Positions 32,954 to 42,004 are shown, counted from the first letter of the stretch. The stretch is 64,000 nucleotides of DNA from CAZSXU01 sp964610505 (GCA_964610505.1 CAZSXU010000015.1:38103-102102); one strand, 5' to 3'. Notes: generated from the sequence alone by a model not told the origin. Made by a program: numbers and translations.

Positions 32954-34354
32954 ATGGAAATCAAACAACCGCCTTCCGGAGCGGGCGCTCTGGCCTCACA
33001 GCGAACACCGCGCCAGATTGTGCAGGAGCTGGACCGCTACGTGATCGGCCAGGAAAAGGCGAAGCGGGCCGTGGCCATTGCCCTCAGGAATCGCTGGCGG
33101 CGTCAGCAGGTTCCCGATAGTCTACGCGACGAGATTCTACCCGCCAACATCATCATGATCGGTTCCACGGGCGTGGGAAAGACGGAAATCGCTCGTCGAC
33201 TGGCGAAGCTCGCCGGCGCGCCCTTCGTGAAGGTGGAGGCCTCCAAGTTCACGGAGGTGGGCTACGTGGGGCGGGACTGTGAATCCATCATTCGGGACCT
33301 CACGGATCTTGCGGTCAATCTGGTGCGCGCGGAAAAGGCCGAGGAGGTTCAGGAATCCGCCGAGAGCGCCACGGAGAACCGGTTGTTGGACATGCTCGTG
33401 CCCAAGAGTCGGGCGTTCGCCCAGGAGGATGCGGCGGAGCCGGGGACGGCGGAGGTGGGTGAAGACGGGCGCTGGACTCGCACGCGCGAGAAAATGCTCG
33501 ACCTCCTGAGGGCGGGGCGGCTCGAGGATCGGGTGGTGGAACTGAACGTCGCCAGCAAGGGATTTCCGCTCATCGAGGTGCTGAGCGGGCCGGGGATGGA
33601 ACAGATGGAGTTTAATCTCCGGGAGATGCTCGGGGGCATGATGCCGAAGCGGGGGAAGCGGCGTAAGGTTACGGTGGCCGAAGCCCGCCGCATCGTGTTC
33701 CAGGAGGAATCCGAGAAGCTCGTCGATATGGACAAGGTCGTCGCCGAGGCCATCGAGCGCCTGGAGAACACGGGAATCGTCTTTCTGGACGAGCTGGACA
33801 AGATTGCGGGTCCGAAGAGCACGACGGGGCCGGACGTGTCGCGCGAGGGCGTCCAGCGCGATCTTCTTCCCATCGTCGAGGGATCCACGGTTCCCACCAA
33901 GTATGGGATGGTCCGGACCGATCACGTGCTCTTCGTGGCTGCGGGTGCCTTTCACGCCGTCAAACCTTCGGACCTGGTGCCGGAACTCCAGGGGCGGTTT
34001 CCGATTCGGGTGGAACTGGACAATCTGACTCGGGACGATTTCGTCCGGATCCTGACCGAGCCGGAGAATGCCCTGGTGATGCAGTACAAGGCGCTGCTGG
34101 AGGCGGAGGGCGTGCGCTGTGAGTTCACGGAGGAAGCCATTCTGGAGATTGCCTCGGTGGCCTACGTGGCGAACGAGGAGATGGAGAACATCGGCGCCCG
34201 GCGCCTGCACACGGTCATGACGGCGCTTCTGGAAGAAACGTTGTTCTCGGTGCCGGATGGGGGCGAACGGGAAGTGAGAGTTACGGCGGAGACCGTCAAG
34301 GAAAGGCTCAGAGACATCGTGAAGGATGCGGACCTGAGCCGGTACATTCTGTAG
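32954..34354 (+). CDS. hslU: HslU ATPase subunit of the HslUV protease
   Basis: HslU (466 residues) is the AAA+ unfoldase that feeds HslV. It begins RTPRQIVQELDRYVIGQEKAKRAVAIALRNRWRR, then Walker A GSTGVGKTEIARRLA, the EVGYVGRDCESIIRDL pore region, Walker B FLDELDKI and sensor 2 near GARRLHTVMTALLE, with the conserved C-terminus DADLSRYIL that docks into HslV. The I-domain between the Walker motifs is of normal size (about 120 residues). The ATG at 32954 follows AAGGAG. A frame extension back into hslV is not real. Confidence 0.96.
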   Translation: MEIKQPPSGAGALASQRTPRQIVQELDRYVIGQEKAKRAVAIALRNRWRRQQVPDSLRDEILPANIIMIGSTGVGKTEIARRLAKLAGAPFVKVEASKFTEVGYVGRDCESIIRDLTDLAVNLVRAEKAEEVQESAESATENRLLDMLVPKSRAFAQEDAAEPGTAEVGEDGRWTRTREKMLDLLRAGRLEDRVVELNVASKGFPLIEVLSGPGMEQMEFNLREMLGGMMPKRGKRRKVTVAEARRIVFQEESEKLVDMDKVVAEAIERLENTGIVFLDELDKIAGPKSTTGPDVSREGVQRDLLPIVEGSTVPTKYGMVRTDHVLFVAAGAFHAVKPSDLVPELQGRFPIRVELDNLTRDDFVRILTEPENALVMQYKALLEAEGVRCEFTEEAILEIASVAYVANEEMENIGARRLHTVMTALLEETLFSVPDGGEREVRVTAETVKERLRDIVKDADLSRYIL

Positions 34355-34368
34355 GGAGGAAACACCGT

Positions 34369-35274
34369 ATGCATCTTCTATCGATTGCCGACATGACGGG
34401 GGATGGGATTCGGGCACTCCTCGACCGGGCGGAGGAGATCAAGGCCGAAACGCGGGCGGGGGTATTCAATCCTCTTCTCAAGGACAAAACCCTTGGATTG
34501 ATCTTCCACAAGCCCAGCCTTCGAACTCGCGTGAGCTTCGAAGTGGGGATGGGCCAGCTGGGAGGACGCTCCATTTACATCACGGACCAGGAGGTCGGCA
34601 TGGGCGCGCGCGAGTCCATTGAGGACGTTGCGCGAGTCCTGTCGCGTTACGTGGACGGGATGATGATCCGCACGTATTCGCATCAGATCGCCGTGGATCT
34701 CGCAAAGGCGGCCTCCGTCCCCGTGATCAACGGGCTGACGGATCTGCTGCACCCCTGCCAGATTCTCTCCGACCTTCTCACGATTCAGGAAAAGCGGGGC
34801 GACCTGGATCTTCTGAAGGTTGTCTACATCGGTGACGGAAACAACGTGGCCAACTCGTGGCTGAACGCGGCGTCGGTCCTGCCGATGAAACTGACCCTGG
34901 TGACGGTCAAGGGGCAAGAGCCGGACAGGAAGACGGCGGCCAACGCCAAGGCTTTCCCGGGAAGCGTCGTGGACGTCGTCTATGATCCGGCCAAGGCGGT
35001 TCGAGATACCGACGTCATTTACACCGACGTGTGGACCAGTATGGGGCAGGAGAAGGAGCGAAAGAGACGGCAAAAGCTGATGGCCGGACTCCAGGTCAAC
35101 GGAGCGCTTCTCAAGAAAGCCCCGGAAGACGTCATCGTCATGCATTGCCTGCCCGCGCACCGGGGCGAAGAGATTACGGACGAGGTGATCGATGGACCGA
35201 ATTCCGTCGTTCTGGATCAGGCCGAAAATCGAATGCACCTTCAGAAAGCGATTCTCGCGGAGCTCATGGCGTAG
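34369..35274 (+). CDS. argF: Ornithine carbamoyltransferase
   Basis: ArgF (301 residues) makes citrulline from ornithine and carbamoyl phosphate in arginine synthesis. The carbamoyl-phosphate loop reads KPSLRTRVSFE (the usual STRTR is SLRTR here, as in some OTCs), with HPCQILSDL and the ornithine-binding TDVWTSMGQE and MHCLPAHRGEEITDEV. The ATG follows GTAGGGAGGAAACACC. It lies 15 bases after hslU. The SMG loop argues against an acetylornithine or aspartate transcarbamylase. No other arginine gene is in the window. Confidence 0.93.
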   Translation: MHLLSIADMTGDGIRALLDRAEEIKAETRAGVFNPLLKDKTLGLIFHKPSLRTRVSFEVGMGQLGGRSIYITDQEVGMGARESIEDVARVLSRYVDGMMIRTYSHQIAVDLAKAASVPVINGLTDLLHPCQILSDLLTIQEKRGDLDLLKVVYIGDGNNVANSWLNAASVLPMKLTLVTVKGQEPDRKTAANAKAFPGSVVDVVYDPAKAVRDTDVIYTDVWTSMGQEKERKRRQKLMAGLQVNGALLKKAPEDVIVMHCLPAHRGEEITDEVIDGPNSVVLDQAENRMHLQKAILAELMA

Positions 35275-35332
35275 GGCCTGCGGGGGAGGTGCACGTCGAA
35301 AGCGGACCGCTACGGGCGGGTTCGGGACGGGT

Positions 35333-36382
35333 GTGGTCACGGCCGTGGGTGTTGCGGCGTGTCTCGCCGGACCGGTCTCCTGCGCCAAACAGGCGGCGCC
35401 GCCCGGTGGGCCGGAGGACAAGACCGCTCCCCGGCTGGTGGAGAGCGAACCGGCAACGGGATCTACACGAGTTGCCCGCACCGCATCCATTCGACTGTCG
35501 TTTTCGGAGAAATTGAACGAGAGATCTTTCGAGCGCGGGCTGGTGGTGAATCCCCGGGTCCGGTGGGCGAAGTTCTCCTGGTCTGGAGAGAATCTCGAGT
35601 TGATCCCCGTGGATTCTCTCCGCGCCGATTCGACCTACGTGCTGACGCTGGGCTCGAGCATTCAGGACCGGCGTTCGAACGTCATCCCGATTCCGGTCGC
35701 CGTAGGATTCTCCACCGGATCGCGAGTCGATAAAAGCGTGCTTGTGGGCAACGTGATGCGCGCGGGGAAACCGGTTGCGCGCGCCGGAGTGTGGCTCTAC
35801 GAATGGGGTGACGATCCGGAGGTCGATCCCGAGGTCGACGTACCCTACCGCCAGACGGAGACCGACGCGCAGGGTGGGTTCGTGCTACCGTTCCTTCGCC
35901 CCGCGACCCGGGCCTACCAGTTGTTCGCCTATCTGGACGCCAACCGGACGGGCGCCTTCGAGGAGGGGGATCCCGCGGGGTTCTTCCAGGAGCCGCTGAC
36001 CGTCTCCGCTGCGCCTGAGACCACGGGTGGGATCGAAATCGACATCTGGGATTCGGGAAGAACGGGATCGATATCCGGCAGGTTGTTCGACGAGTGGGAT
36101 CCGGAGGGCGCGCTGTGGATCCGGGTGCTGGTGCCGAAAGACTCCACGACCGCCGTGGAGCGAGAGGGGAAGATCAGCCGGCCGGGGCGCTTCCTCCTGG
36201 GGGGAATCCCGCCGGGAAAGGTACTGCTGGAGGTTTATCAGGACCTGAACGGAAACGAGCAGTGGGACGATACGGAAGATCTTTCAGAACCCCGCGCAGG
36301 AATGCCGGACACGCTTGAGGTGACCGCGGGAGAAAAGATCCGGAACGTGGAGTTCCGCCGAGGCCCGCAGGAGGAGCGTTGA
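35333..36382 (+). CDS. Predicted lipoprotein with bacterial Ig-like domain
   Basis: This is a predicted exported protein of about 349 residues. The start GTG at 35333 gives a hydrophobic signal (VTAVGVAACLAG) and a lipobox ending PVSC, followed by AKQAAPPGGPEDKTAPRLVESEPATGS. Residues about 30-130 look like a Big_5/SbsA-type Ig-like domain (RLSFSEKLNERSFERGLVVNP). The rest has carboxypeptidase-regulatory-like beta repeats (GNVMRAGKPVARAGVWLYEW, RPATRAYQLFAYLDANRTG) and ends QDLNGNEQWDDTEDLSEPRAG. The frame is open back to 35192 inside argF. The N-terminus is the uncertain part. Its stop overlaps dapF. Confidence 0.75.
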   Translation: MVTAVGVAACLAGPVSCAKQAAPPGGPEDKTAPRLVESEPATGSTRVARTASIRLSFSEKLNERSFERGLVVNPRVRWAKFSWSGENLELIPVDSLRADSTYVLTLGSSIQDRRSNVIPIPVAVGFSTGSRVDKSVLVGNVMRAGKPVARAGVWLYEWGDDPEVDPEVDVPYRQTETDAQGGFVLPFLRPATRAYQLFAYLDANRTGAFEEGDPAGFFQEPLTVSAAPETTGGIEIDIWDSGRTGSISGRLFDEWDPEGALWIRVLVPKDSTTAVEREGKISRPGRFLLGGIPPGKVLLEVYQDLNGNEQWDDTEDLSEPRAGMPDTLEVTAGEKIRNVEFRRGPQEER

Positions 36383-37203
36383 AGTTTCCCTTTGTGAAGA
36401 TGTCGGGAGCCGGAAACGACTTCATCATGGTCGAGCACGACCGGTTCGCTGGGATGGGGGAACGAGACATCGGACGCGTGGTGGCCGAGCTGTGCGTGCG
36501 CCGGCTCTCGATCGGCGCGGACGGGCTGGTGACCCTCAAGGTCACCGGCGAGAATCGAGTGCGGATGATCTACTTCAACGCCGACGGCAGCCGGGCCGGA
36601 ATGTGCGGCAACGCCGGACGGTGTGCGTCCCGATACGCGTTTCGAGAGGGGTGGGCCGCGGAGGCACTGACCCTGGAGGCCGACGACGGTGTTCACCGGG
36701 CCGAAATCGTAGGGGACGAGGTTCGGCTGGGTATGCGGGACCCTCGGATCCTGAACCCGAGCCTGGAGCGAGAATACGAGAACCGCCTGCTCCGGGGAGT
36801 ATGGATGGACACGGGTGTTCCACACGTCGTGTTCTGGGTCGATGATGTGGAGGCCGTCGACGTTCCGGGGGCCGGACGAAGTTTTCGATGTGCCGAAGAG
36901 TTCCAACCCGAGGGCACGAACGTGAACTTCGTCGAGGTCCGCGGGCCCTCCGTCCTCCGGCTCCGCACGTATGAGCGCGGGGTCGAGGCCGAAACGCTGG
37001 CATGTGGGACGGGCGCGGTGGCGGCCGCCGTGGCCGCGCACCTGGACAGGGGTGTTCCCTCCCCGGTGAGCGTGCGGGTCCGAGGCGGGGAACTGGAGGT
37101 TCGCTTTCGCTCGAGTGAGGGCCGGGTTACGGACGCGTCTCTGAAGGGGGACGCCAGGGTGGTCTATGAAGGGGAGGTCGAAATCCCGATAGACCGACCG
37201 TAG
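36379..37203 (+). CDS. dapF: Diaminopimelate epimerase
   Basis: DapF (274 residues) interconverts LL- and meso-diaminopimelate for lysine and peptidoglycan. The fold halves show KMSGAGNDFIMVE and the first catalytic Cys in AGMCGNAGRC (about residue 76), then the second in LACGTGAVAAAVAAH (about residue 207). It starts with TTG overlapping the upstream lipoprotein stop. The third Cys-motif residue is A rather than G (GNAGRC), a conservative change. No other dap gene is near. Confidence 0.94.
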   Translation: MKFPFVKMSGAGNDFIMVEHDRFAGMGERDIGRVVAELCVRRLSIGADGLVTLKVTGENRVRMIYFNADGSRAGMCGNAGRCASRYAFREGWAAEALTLEADDGVHRAEIVGDEVRLGMRDPRILNPSLEREYENRLLRGVWMDTGVPHVVFWVDDVEAVDVPGAGRSFRCAEEFQPEGTNVNFVEVRGPSVLRLRTYERGVEAETLACGTGAVAAAVAAHLDRGVPSPVSVRVRGGELEVRFRSSEGRVTDASLKGDARVVYEGEVEIPIDRP

Positions 37204-37359
37204 GACCTCCTGTGGCCGGGGTGTGGGGAGGGGACGCGTTCGAGCTGACGGGGACGCCCTGCGTCGCATCCGGCGTCGGCCAGCGTTGGGAACGGCCGGC
37301 GCGGCGCGAATGCGCGTGTGGAAACGCCGGTCGCACTCCGGCGGGACGATGAAAAGTAA

Positions 37360-37387
37360 TTGACATTCTCGCAACAGGTTTGATAGC
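37360..37387 (+). promoter_or_regulatory. Promoter upstream of fmdB-like gene
   Basis: TTGACA (37360-37365, consensus) is followed after 16 bases by GATAGC, preceded by TT (37382-37387). It lies about 32 bases before the GTG start, in the 216-base space after dapF. Confidence 0.55.
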
Positions 37388-37419
37388 CTTGTCTCCAGAG
37401 CCCGAGCCGGAGTGGGCCC

Positions 37420-37626
37420 GTGCCGATCTTCGAATATGAGTGTGCCAAGTGTGGAAAGCGTTTTGAGGAGCTTCTCTTGAGCGCGGAAGAGCAAGTCCGG
37501 TGCCCGGGGTGCTCAAGCTCCCGAGTGCGCCGGCTTTACTCGGGTTTCGCGGTTCACGGGAGGGAAGGCTCGTTCGGGTCATCCTGTTCTACCTGTTCGG
37601 CGAAGACGTGTCATGATTGCAGGTAA
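37420..37626 (+). CDS. FmdB-type zinc-ribbon protein
   Basis: This 68-residue protein has the FmdB/regulatory zinc-ribbon signature MPIFEYECAKCGKRFEELL with C8 and C11, then CPGC (C29, C32). After SRVRRLYSGFA it has a second Cys cluster (SCSTCSAKTCHDC) close to the C-terminus. The family is widespread and of unsettled function, although it was first linked to formamidase regulation. The start is GTG. It lies before an HU/IHF gene and has its own predicted promoter. Confidence 0.85.
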   Translation: MPIFEYECAKCGKRFEELLLSAEEQVRCPGCSSSRVRRLYSGFAVHGREGSFGSSCSTCSAKTCHDCR

Positions 37627-37710
37627 GATGCTCCGAGAGGGAGGGTGGACCCCGGGTTCACACGGCACCCCAGCAGTGCTCAGCCCGGGATTCGAGAGGA
37701 GGTCGGGACC

Positions 37711-38037
37711 ATGACGAAAGCCGATCTTGTCGAGAAGGTTGCGGCGAAGACGGGGCTAACGAAAAAGGACGTCGCCGCCATTGCGGACCACTTCCTTGAA
37801 GGAATTTGCCGGGCGCTCCTTCGGGGGGGGCACGTGGAGATTCGCGGCCTGGGCAGCTTCAAAACCAAGACCCGAAAGGCTCGCCAGGCTCGGAATCCCA
37901 GGACAGGCGAAGCCGTGTTCGTTCCCGAGAAGGTCGTTCCCTACTTCAAGGCCTCGAAGGAACTGCGGATTCGGGTGATGGAGACCATGGGTCCTCCTTC
38001 CACTCCCCCGGAATCGGGATCCGGCGGGACACCCTAG
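37711..38037 (+). CDS. HU/IHF family DNA-binding protein
   Basis: This 108-residue histone-like protein bends DNA. It opens MTKADLVEKVAAKTGLTKKDVAAIADHFLEGICRALLRG, then the beta arm KTKTRKARQARNPRTGEAVFVPEKVVPYFKASKELR, with the IHF/HU NPRTGE loop. The ATG at 37711 follows GAGGAGG at about nine bases. A 12-residue Pro/Gly-rich C-terminal tail (PSTPPESGSGGTP) extends beyond the domain. Whether it is HU or an IHF subunit cannot be told from the sequence alone. Confidence 0.93.
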   Translation: MTKADLVEKVAAKTGLTKKDVAAIADHFLEGICRALLRGGHVEIRGLGSFKTKTRKARQARNPRTGEAVFVPEKVVPYFKASKELRIRVMETMGPPSTPPESGSGGTP

Positions 38038-38182
38038 GTCCCGCGGTGAGTGGAATCGCAGTTCGGGCGCGGGATGGACGTCGAAGCCGTAGAGCGTATT
38101 CGGGCGCAACTCGGACGGGAGATCGAGTTCCGCCCTTCTGGATGGAAACGAACAGATTCATGTTGTAGAGGAGGTACTGCCT

Positions 38183-38278
38183 ATGCCTTGCGGGAGGAAG
38201 AGAAAGCGCCACAAAATAGCCACCCACAAGAGGAAGAAACGCCTCAGGAAGAACCGCCACAAGAAGAAGAACCGGTAG
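38183..38278 (+). CDS. AURKAIP1/COX24 (mS38-like) micro-protein, 31 aa
   Basis: This 31-residue basic protein (MPCGRKRKRHKIATHKRKKR, then LRKNRHKKKNR) matches the bacterial AURKAIP1/COX24 domain family, homologous to mitoribosomal mS38. Such proteins are small-subunit ribosome components in FCB-group bacteria. It has an excellent GAGGAGG ribosome site at about 38168. An out-of-frame reading (38050-38298) covers it but looks non-coding. It lies 145 bases after the HU/IHF gene. Confidence 0.88.
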   Translation: MPCGRKRKRHKIATHKRKKRLRKNRHKKKNR

Positions 38279-38377
38279 GTCGGGTTTTTCCCCAATAGCA
38301 TGAACATCGAGCATTGGGAGACGAGACGACCGGGCACTGAGGTCGGGCCCGGGCGCGTCGCAGCCGTACGAGTATTC

Positions 38378-38402
38378 GAGCCTCTCGACATTCGAGAGGC
38401 TC
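38378..38402. terminator. Convergent-gene hairpin
   Basis: A perfect ten-base stem GAGCCTCTCG/CGAGAGGCTC with loop ACATT lies between the mS38-like gene and the convergent lipoprotein. No T-run follows on either strand, so it may act as a bidirectional terminator or transcript-end structure. Confidence 0.5.
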
Positions 38403-38421
38403 GGAGTGCGGATTCGCCCGT

Positions 38422-39036
38422 CTACTTTCCCGGTTGCACCCGTTCCCGCGCGCCGTGTTGGGTGATCGGGGCCTTGCCTCCGGGACCCGAGACCCCGGTT
38501 ACCTTGAAGCTGAAGAAGTAGGATTGGCGGCTGCCTCCCACTCGCAGGGGCATGATGAGACTGAAGTTCTTTCCGACCACTCTCGCCGACAGGCTCTTCG
38601 TGTCCGACATCTCACTGCCCAGGGGGAGAAGAAACGGGCAGATCTCCCACTTGTTGGGATTCTTCTCGGATCGTGCGATGTGATCCTTGGGGATCACGTG
38701 CTCCTGAATCCTCTGGCGGGCCGGCACGACGGTCGGCGCCTGGCCCCGGCCCAGGTTCGCGTAGTCGGCACCCGCGTGGCAGACTTCATGCGGGTGGCCC
38801 TCAACGTCCTGGAGGACGATCTCGCTCCACAGGATTTCGATGGCTCCGTTGGTCTTGTTCTGAAGGTCAAAGGCGAGATGATCGCGGCCGGGTGTGAAAC
38901 GAATGGCAATCGAGTCGTCCTCAAAAACCTGAATGACGGGGTCGGTGGCGTTTTCCAGGAAGATGTCGTACACGGGAGCGCTCGCGGCGCATCCCGAAAC
39001 GAAAGCGACCAATCCGAGCAGGCACAGCGTCCTCAT
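38422..39036 (-). CDS. Predicted lipoprotein, unknown function
   Basis: This is a 204-residue predicted lipoprotein. The ATG at 39036 (AAGGAGGG upstream) gives the signal MRTLCLLGLVAFVSGC with a lipobox at C16, then AASAPVYDIFLENATDP. I do not recognise the rest. It has beta-rich segments (IAIRFTPGRDHLAFDLQNKTNG, SLIMPLRVGGSRQSYFFSFKVTG) and two Cys (EVCHAGADYANL, WEICPFLLPLG). The family could be an Ig-like or DUF-type periplasmic domain. It is divergent from the beta-barrel gene at 39336. The 299 bases between them show no clear promoter pair. Confidence 0.75.
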   Translation of the reverse strand: MRTLCLLGLVAFVSGCAASAPVYDIFLENATDPVIQVFEDDSIAIRFTPGRDHLAFDLQNKTNGAIEILWSEIVLQDVEGHPHEVCHAGADYANLGRGQAPTVVPARQRIQEHVIPKDHIARSEKNPNKWEICPFLLPLGSEMSDTKSLSARVVGKNFSLIMPLRVGGSRQSYFFSFKVTGVSGPGGKAPITQHGARERVQPGK

Positions 39037-39335
39037 GAGGATCACCCTCCTTTCGTGGTCACGATAAACAAAAGACGCCGAGAGATCAACAACAAACTCC
39101 GGGAAAGCGGGCGAAGGGGGGCTGATGAAGAACCGCTTGGCTCCGGACGCTGAGCGTCATGATGGAACGTCAAGGCGGACCCTTTGCCCGCGAAGACGAC
39201 TTCTTCAACGGCCCCAAGAGACTCCCGTGATTCTCCTACCCCTTTCTCCGAATTTCCTGGTATCCTGTGTGCTCTAATCGGCGAAGATCCGGTTCTGTCC
39301 GGAGGCTACCCCTGCAGGGAAGAGGAGGAATCTCC

Positions 39336-40019
39336 ATGTTGAAATGGATCACGGTAACGGCCGTCGTGGGAGTGCTGCTCGTGTTACCCGTGGATCGGGC
39401 GTCGGCTTTCATCGGATTCGGGGCCAGGGTCGGGTTCGACGACACGTCCTTTGACGCCTATGAGACGGACTTCGGACTCGGCTCGGGGACGGCCACGGTG
39501 GTTCGAGAGGAGATCGAGCGGCCGTTGATCCTGGGGGGAACCGTCGGGACCGGACTTCTGCCGCTGGTTGACTTCGAACTCGCCGCCGAAGTTGCCTTCT
39601 CCAAGTACAGATTCGCTTACACCACGGATGCGGGACAGGCCACATCCGACGATGTGTACTACACGAGGGCCAGCGTGCTCGCCACGCTTAAGAGGAACCT
39701 CGTTTCCTTCCCCCCGGTGACTCCCGTCATGAGTGTCTATCTCGGAGGCGGTGTGGGTCTCCACTACGTGACGCCGCTCGTCGGAGAGGATCTGGTTCTG
39801 GACAAGCTCAGCACGCCGACCGAGGAACTGGTTCCGGACGACGTCATCGAATACCAGCTCAAGCCGGGTGCACACGGTCTGGTGGGCGTCAGGCTCAAGC
39901 CTCCCGTCCTCCCGTTTTCGGTGAGCGCCGAGGCTCGATACATCGTTAAGTCGAAAGGTGATTTTGAAGAACCGGGATCGCACATGTCCGTGTACGTGGG
40001 AGCGGCGCTGGGGATGTAG
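39336..40019 (+). CDS. Predicted outer-membrane beta-barrel protein
   Basis: This is a 227-residue protein with signal peptide MLKWITVTAVVGVLLVLPVDRASA and a C-terminus SVYVGAALGM typical of an outer-membrane barrel. Alternating beta strands recur, for example IGFGARVGFDD, LPLVDFELAAEVAFSKYRFAY, PVMSVYLGGGVGLHYV and FSVSAEARYIV. The ATG follows AGAGGAGG. It resembles OmpX/OmpA-type eight-stranded barrels, but I cannot name a family. The mature part has no cysteines. Confidence 0.75.
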   Translation: MLKWITVTAVVGVLLVLPVDRASAFIGFGARVGFDDTSFDAYETDFGLGSGTATVVREEIERPLILGGTVGTGLLPLVDFELAAEVAFSKYRFAYTTDAGQATSDDVYYTRASVLATLKRNLVSFPPVTPVMSVYLGGGVGLHYVTPLVGEDLVLDKLSTPTEELVPDDVIEYQLKPGAHGLVGVRLKPPVLPFSVSAEARYIVKSKGDFEEPGSHMSVYVGAALGM

Positions 40020-40156
40020 CAGCGACGAGGCGACCGGGCGACTGCGGGGTAAAGGGACAGAGGGCCGGGGTCCGGCAGCGAGAGCCGAGAGCCGGAACAC
40101 CCGGCCATCGGGCCGAGAGGGCTGGACAAGACGAACGGCGGGGCATGGACGAGTGC

Positions 40157-41590
40157 CTACTTCACATATACGCGATATCCCCATGGTTCGAGTGCAAGAC
40201 TTGATCCCTGTGAGAATGTCGCTTCCCGCCCCGTGAATGCGTCCGCGTAGTCTCCCGCACAGGCGGACCCGCGCAGCATGACCTCGGTCCGCTCAGGCGA
40301 GAGATTGAGCGCCACGAAGGCCTTGTCGTCGTCTTTCTCCCGGACGAAGGCAAACACGTTCCGATTGTCTGTGGTGGGGACTCGGACGACGGGACCGCCG
40401 CTTGTTCCGTTCCAGAGCGCGCGGTCGGACTTCCTGAGACGGAGGAGCGTCGAATAGAGATCCTCGAGTTCGTGCGCTCGCCACTTGATCTCGTCCTTCT
40501 CGAAGAAAGCTAGACGCTTGTTGAGTCCGACTTCCTGCCCGCTGTAGATGAGGGGCATGCCGTTGAGTGTACAGGTCAGGACGGCGAACGCGCGGGCTCC
40601 GTCCCCGAGGCGTTCGTGAACGGTGCCGTTCCATGAGTTCTCGTCGTGGTTGGTCGTGAAGTACATGCGGTAAGCGTCGTCCGGATAGGCGCGAGCATCG
40701 CTCCTGAGACAGGCGTCGATATCAGCGACGGTGTTCTTTCCCAGGGCGGTGGCGTTCATGATCCCGTGCATGCGCCACGCGTAGGTCATGTCGAAGGCCT
40801 CGCCGTGCGCTTTGGGTGACTCCCACTCAGCGAGCATGAAGACCGGCTTGACGGTCTCGAGCTCGCGGCGCGCCTCTACCCAGAAATCCAGCGGCACCAT
40901 GCCCGCCACGTCGCACCGGAAACCGTCGACGTCCGCCTCGGCTACCCAGAACTTCATGGCCTCGACCATGAACGCGCGAAGCTCGGGATGGTCGAAATCA
41001 AGGTCCACAACGTCGCTCCAATCGGGAACCGGCGGTGTGAGATTCCCTTCGGCGTCTCTGGTGAACCACTCGGGATGTTCGGTCACGAGGGGATTGTCCC
41101 AGGCCGTGTGGTTGGCGACCCAGTCGATGATCGCGTACATTCCCATATCGTGGATTCTGGAGACGAGGGCCTTGAACTCGGCCAACGTACCGAACTCGGG
41201 ATTCACGGCCTGGTAATCCTTGACGGAGTAGTAACTGCCGAGTGCGCCCTTGCGGTTTTTCTCTCCGATCGGATGGATGGGCATGAACCAGAGGATGTCC
41301 ACGCCGAGTTCCTTGAGCCTCGGGAGATGCGTCTCGAATTCGGTGAAGGTGCCGCCGGGCGAATACTGGCGAACGTTCACCTCGTAGATGCAGGCGGTGC
41401 GGCTCCATTCGGGATGGACGACCGTGCTCGAGTCGCGCCGGAGCGCCGAGTTCCGGGCCGAGGAATCGGATGTCTCTTTCGCACAGGACGTGGCGAGAGG
41501 GGGAACGAACAGGAGAAGGACGGCGAGAGCCGCCGCGTTCCGTGTCTCACGCAGCCATCGAATGGCGTTCATTGGGATCTCCCGGTTCAA
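40157..41590 (-). CDS. Lipoprotein alpha-amylase (GH13)
   Basis: This 477-residue glycoside hydrolase 13 enzyme cleaves alpha-glucans. After a signal (WLRETRNAAALAVLLLFVPPLATSC, lipobox TSC near residue 36) it has the GH13 motifs in order: IDWVANH, the nucleophile Asp in VDGFRCDVA, the acid Glu in MLAEWE and FTTNHDE, with a final beta domain. So it is probably anchored outside the cytoplasm. An internal ATG at 41572 would shorten the N-terminus by six residues. The aglycone specificity is unknown. Confidence 0.88.
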   Translation of the reverse strand: MNREIPMNAIRWLRETRNAAALAVLLLFVPPLATSCAKETSDSSARNSALRRDSSTVVHPEWSRTACIYEVNVRQYSPGGTFTEFETHLPRLKELGVDILWFMPIHPIGEKNRKGALGSYYSVKDYQAVNPEFGTLAEFKALVSRIHDMGMYAIIDWVANHTAWDNPLVTEHPEWFTRDAEGNLTPPVPDWSDVVDLDFDHPELRAFMVEAMKFWVAEADVDGFRCDVAGMVPLDFWVEARRELETVKPVFMLAEWESPKAHGEAFDMTYAWRMHGIMNATALGKNTVADIDACLRSDARAYPDDAYRMYFTTNHDENSWNGTVHERLGDGARAFAVLTCTLNGMPLIYSGQEVGLNKRLAFFEKDEIKWRAHELEDLYSTLLRLRKSDRALWNGTSGGPVVRVPTTDNRNVFAFVREKDDDKAFVALNLSPERTEVMLRGSACAGDYADAFTGREATFSQGSSLALEPWGYRVYVK

Positions 41591-41622
41591 GGGTCATCGT
41601 GATTGGCGAACGGTGATGCCGG

Positions 41623-41651
41623 AGTATAGCGGTTCTGTGGCGAGACGTCGA
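41623..41651 (-). promoter_or_regulatory. Predicted promoter of the amylase gene
   Basis: On the minus strand TCGACG (41646-41651) is followed after 17 bases by TATACT (41623-41628). Confidence 0.4.
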
Positions 41652-41844
41652 GAACGCAAGAAATCGGACGGAGCGATCACTAGGAGGGGGTTTGCGGGAG
41701 CGTGTTGGCGGCTACGGACCCTCTTGATAGAACGACCCTGCCGAAGTACACCTGCGAGGGCAAAAGGACTCCTGAATACTGCAATCCTGCCGTTTTCGAG
41801 CGGCCGCATGACGTTCCACTTGAGTTCCCTCCGGGAGAACGTGC

Positions 41845-41873
41845 TTGAAATCGGATACGCCGAGTGATATAAT
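41845..41873 (+). promoter_or_regulatory. Strong sigma-70-like promoter before the tandem-repeat secreted protein
   Basis: TTGAAA (41845-41850) is followed after exactly 17 bases by a consensus TATAAT (41868-41873). It fires toward the gap and the 345-residue repeat gene, whose start codon must lie in the 100-N gap. Confidence 0.85.
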
Positions 41874-41904
41874 CTCAAGTGTAAGAAGCAATTGTGGAAT
41901 CGAC

Positions 41905-42004
41905 NNNNNNNNNNNNNNNNNNNNNNNNNNNNNNNNNNNNNNNNNNNNNNNNNNNNNNNNNNNNNNNNNNNNNNNNNNNNNNNNNNNNNNNNNNNNNNNN
42001 NNNN
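41905..42004. other. 100-N scaffold gap at the 5' end of a tandem-repeat gene
   Basis: Exactly 100 N bases lie between a strong promoter and the first visible codon of a protein made of near-identical 1035-base repeats. Unlike the gap at 12335, the flanks do not match each other. The repeat structure makes it likely that the true gap is longer and that upstream repeat copies are missing. Confidence 0.95.

Noticed and set aside
38050..38298. An 82-residue reading frame over the HU-mS38 intergenic region
   Set aside because: Half of it is an out-of-frame shadow of the mS38-like gene giving Glu/Pro-rich sequence. The mS38 frame has the ribosome site and the family match.
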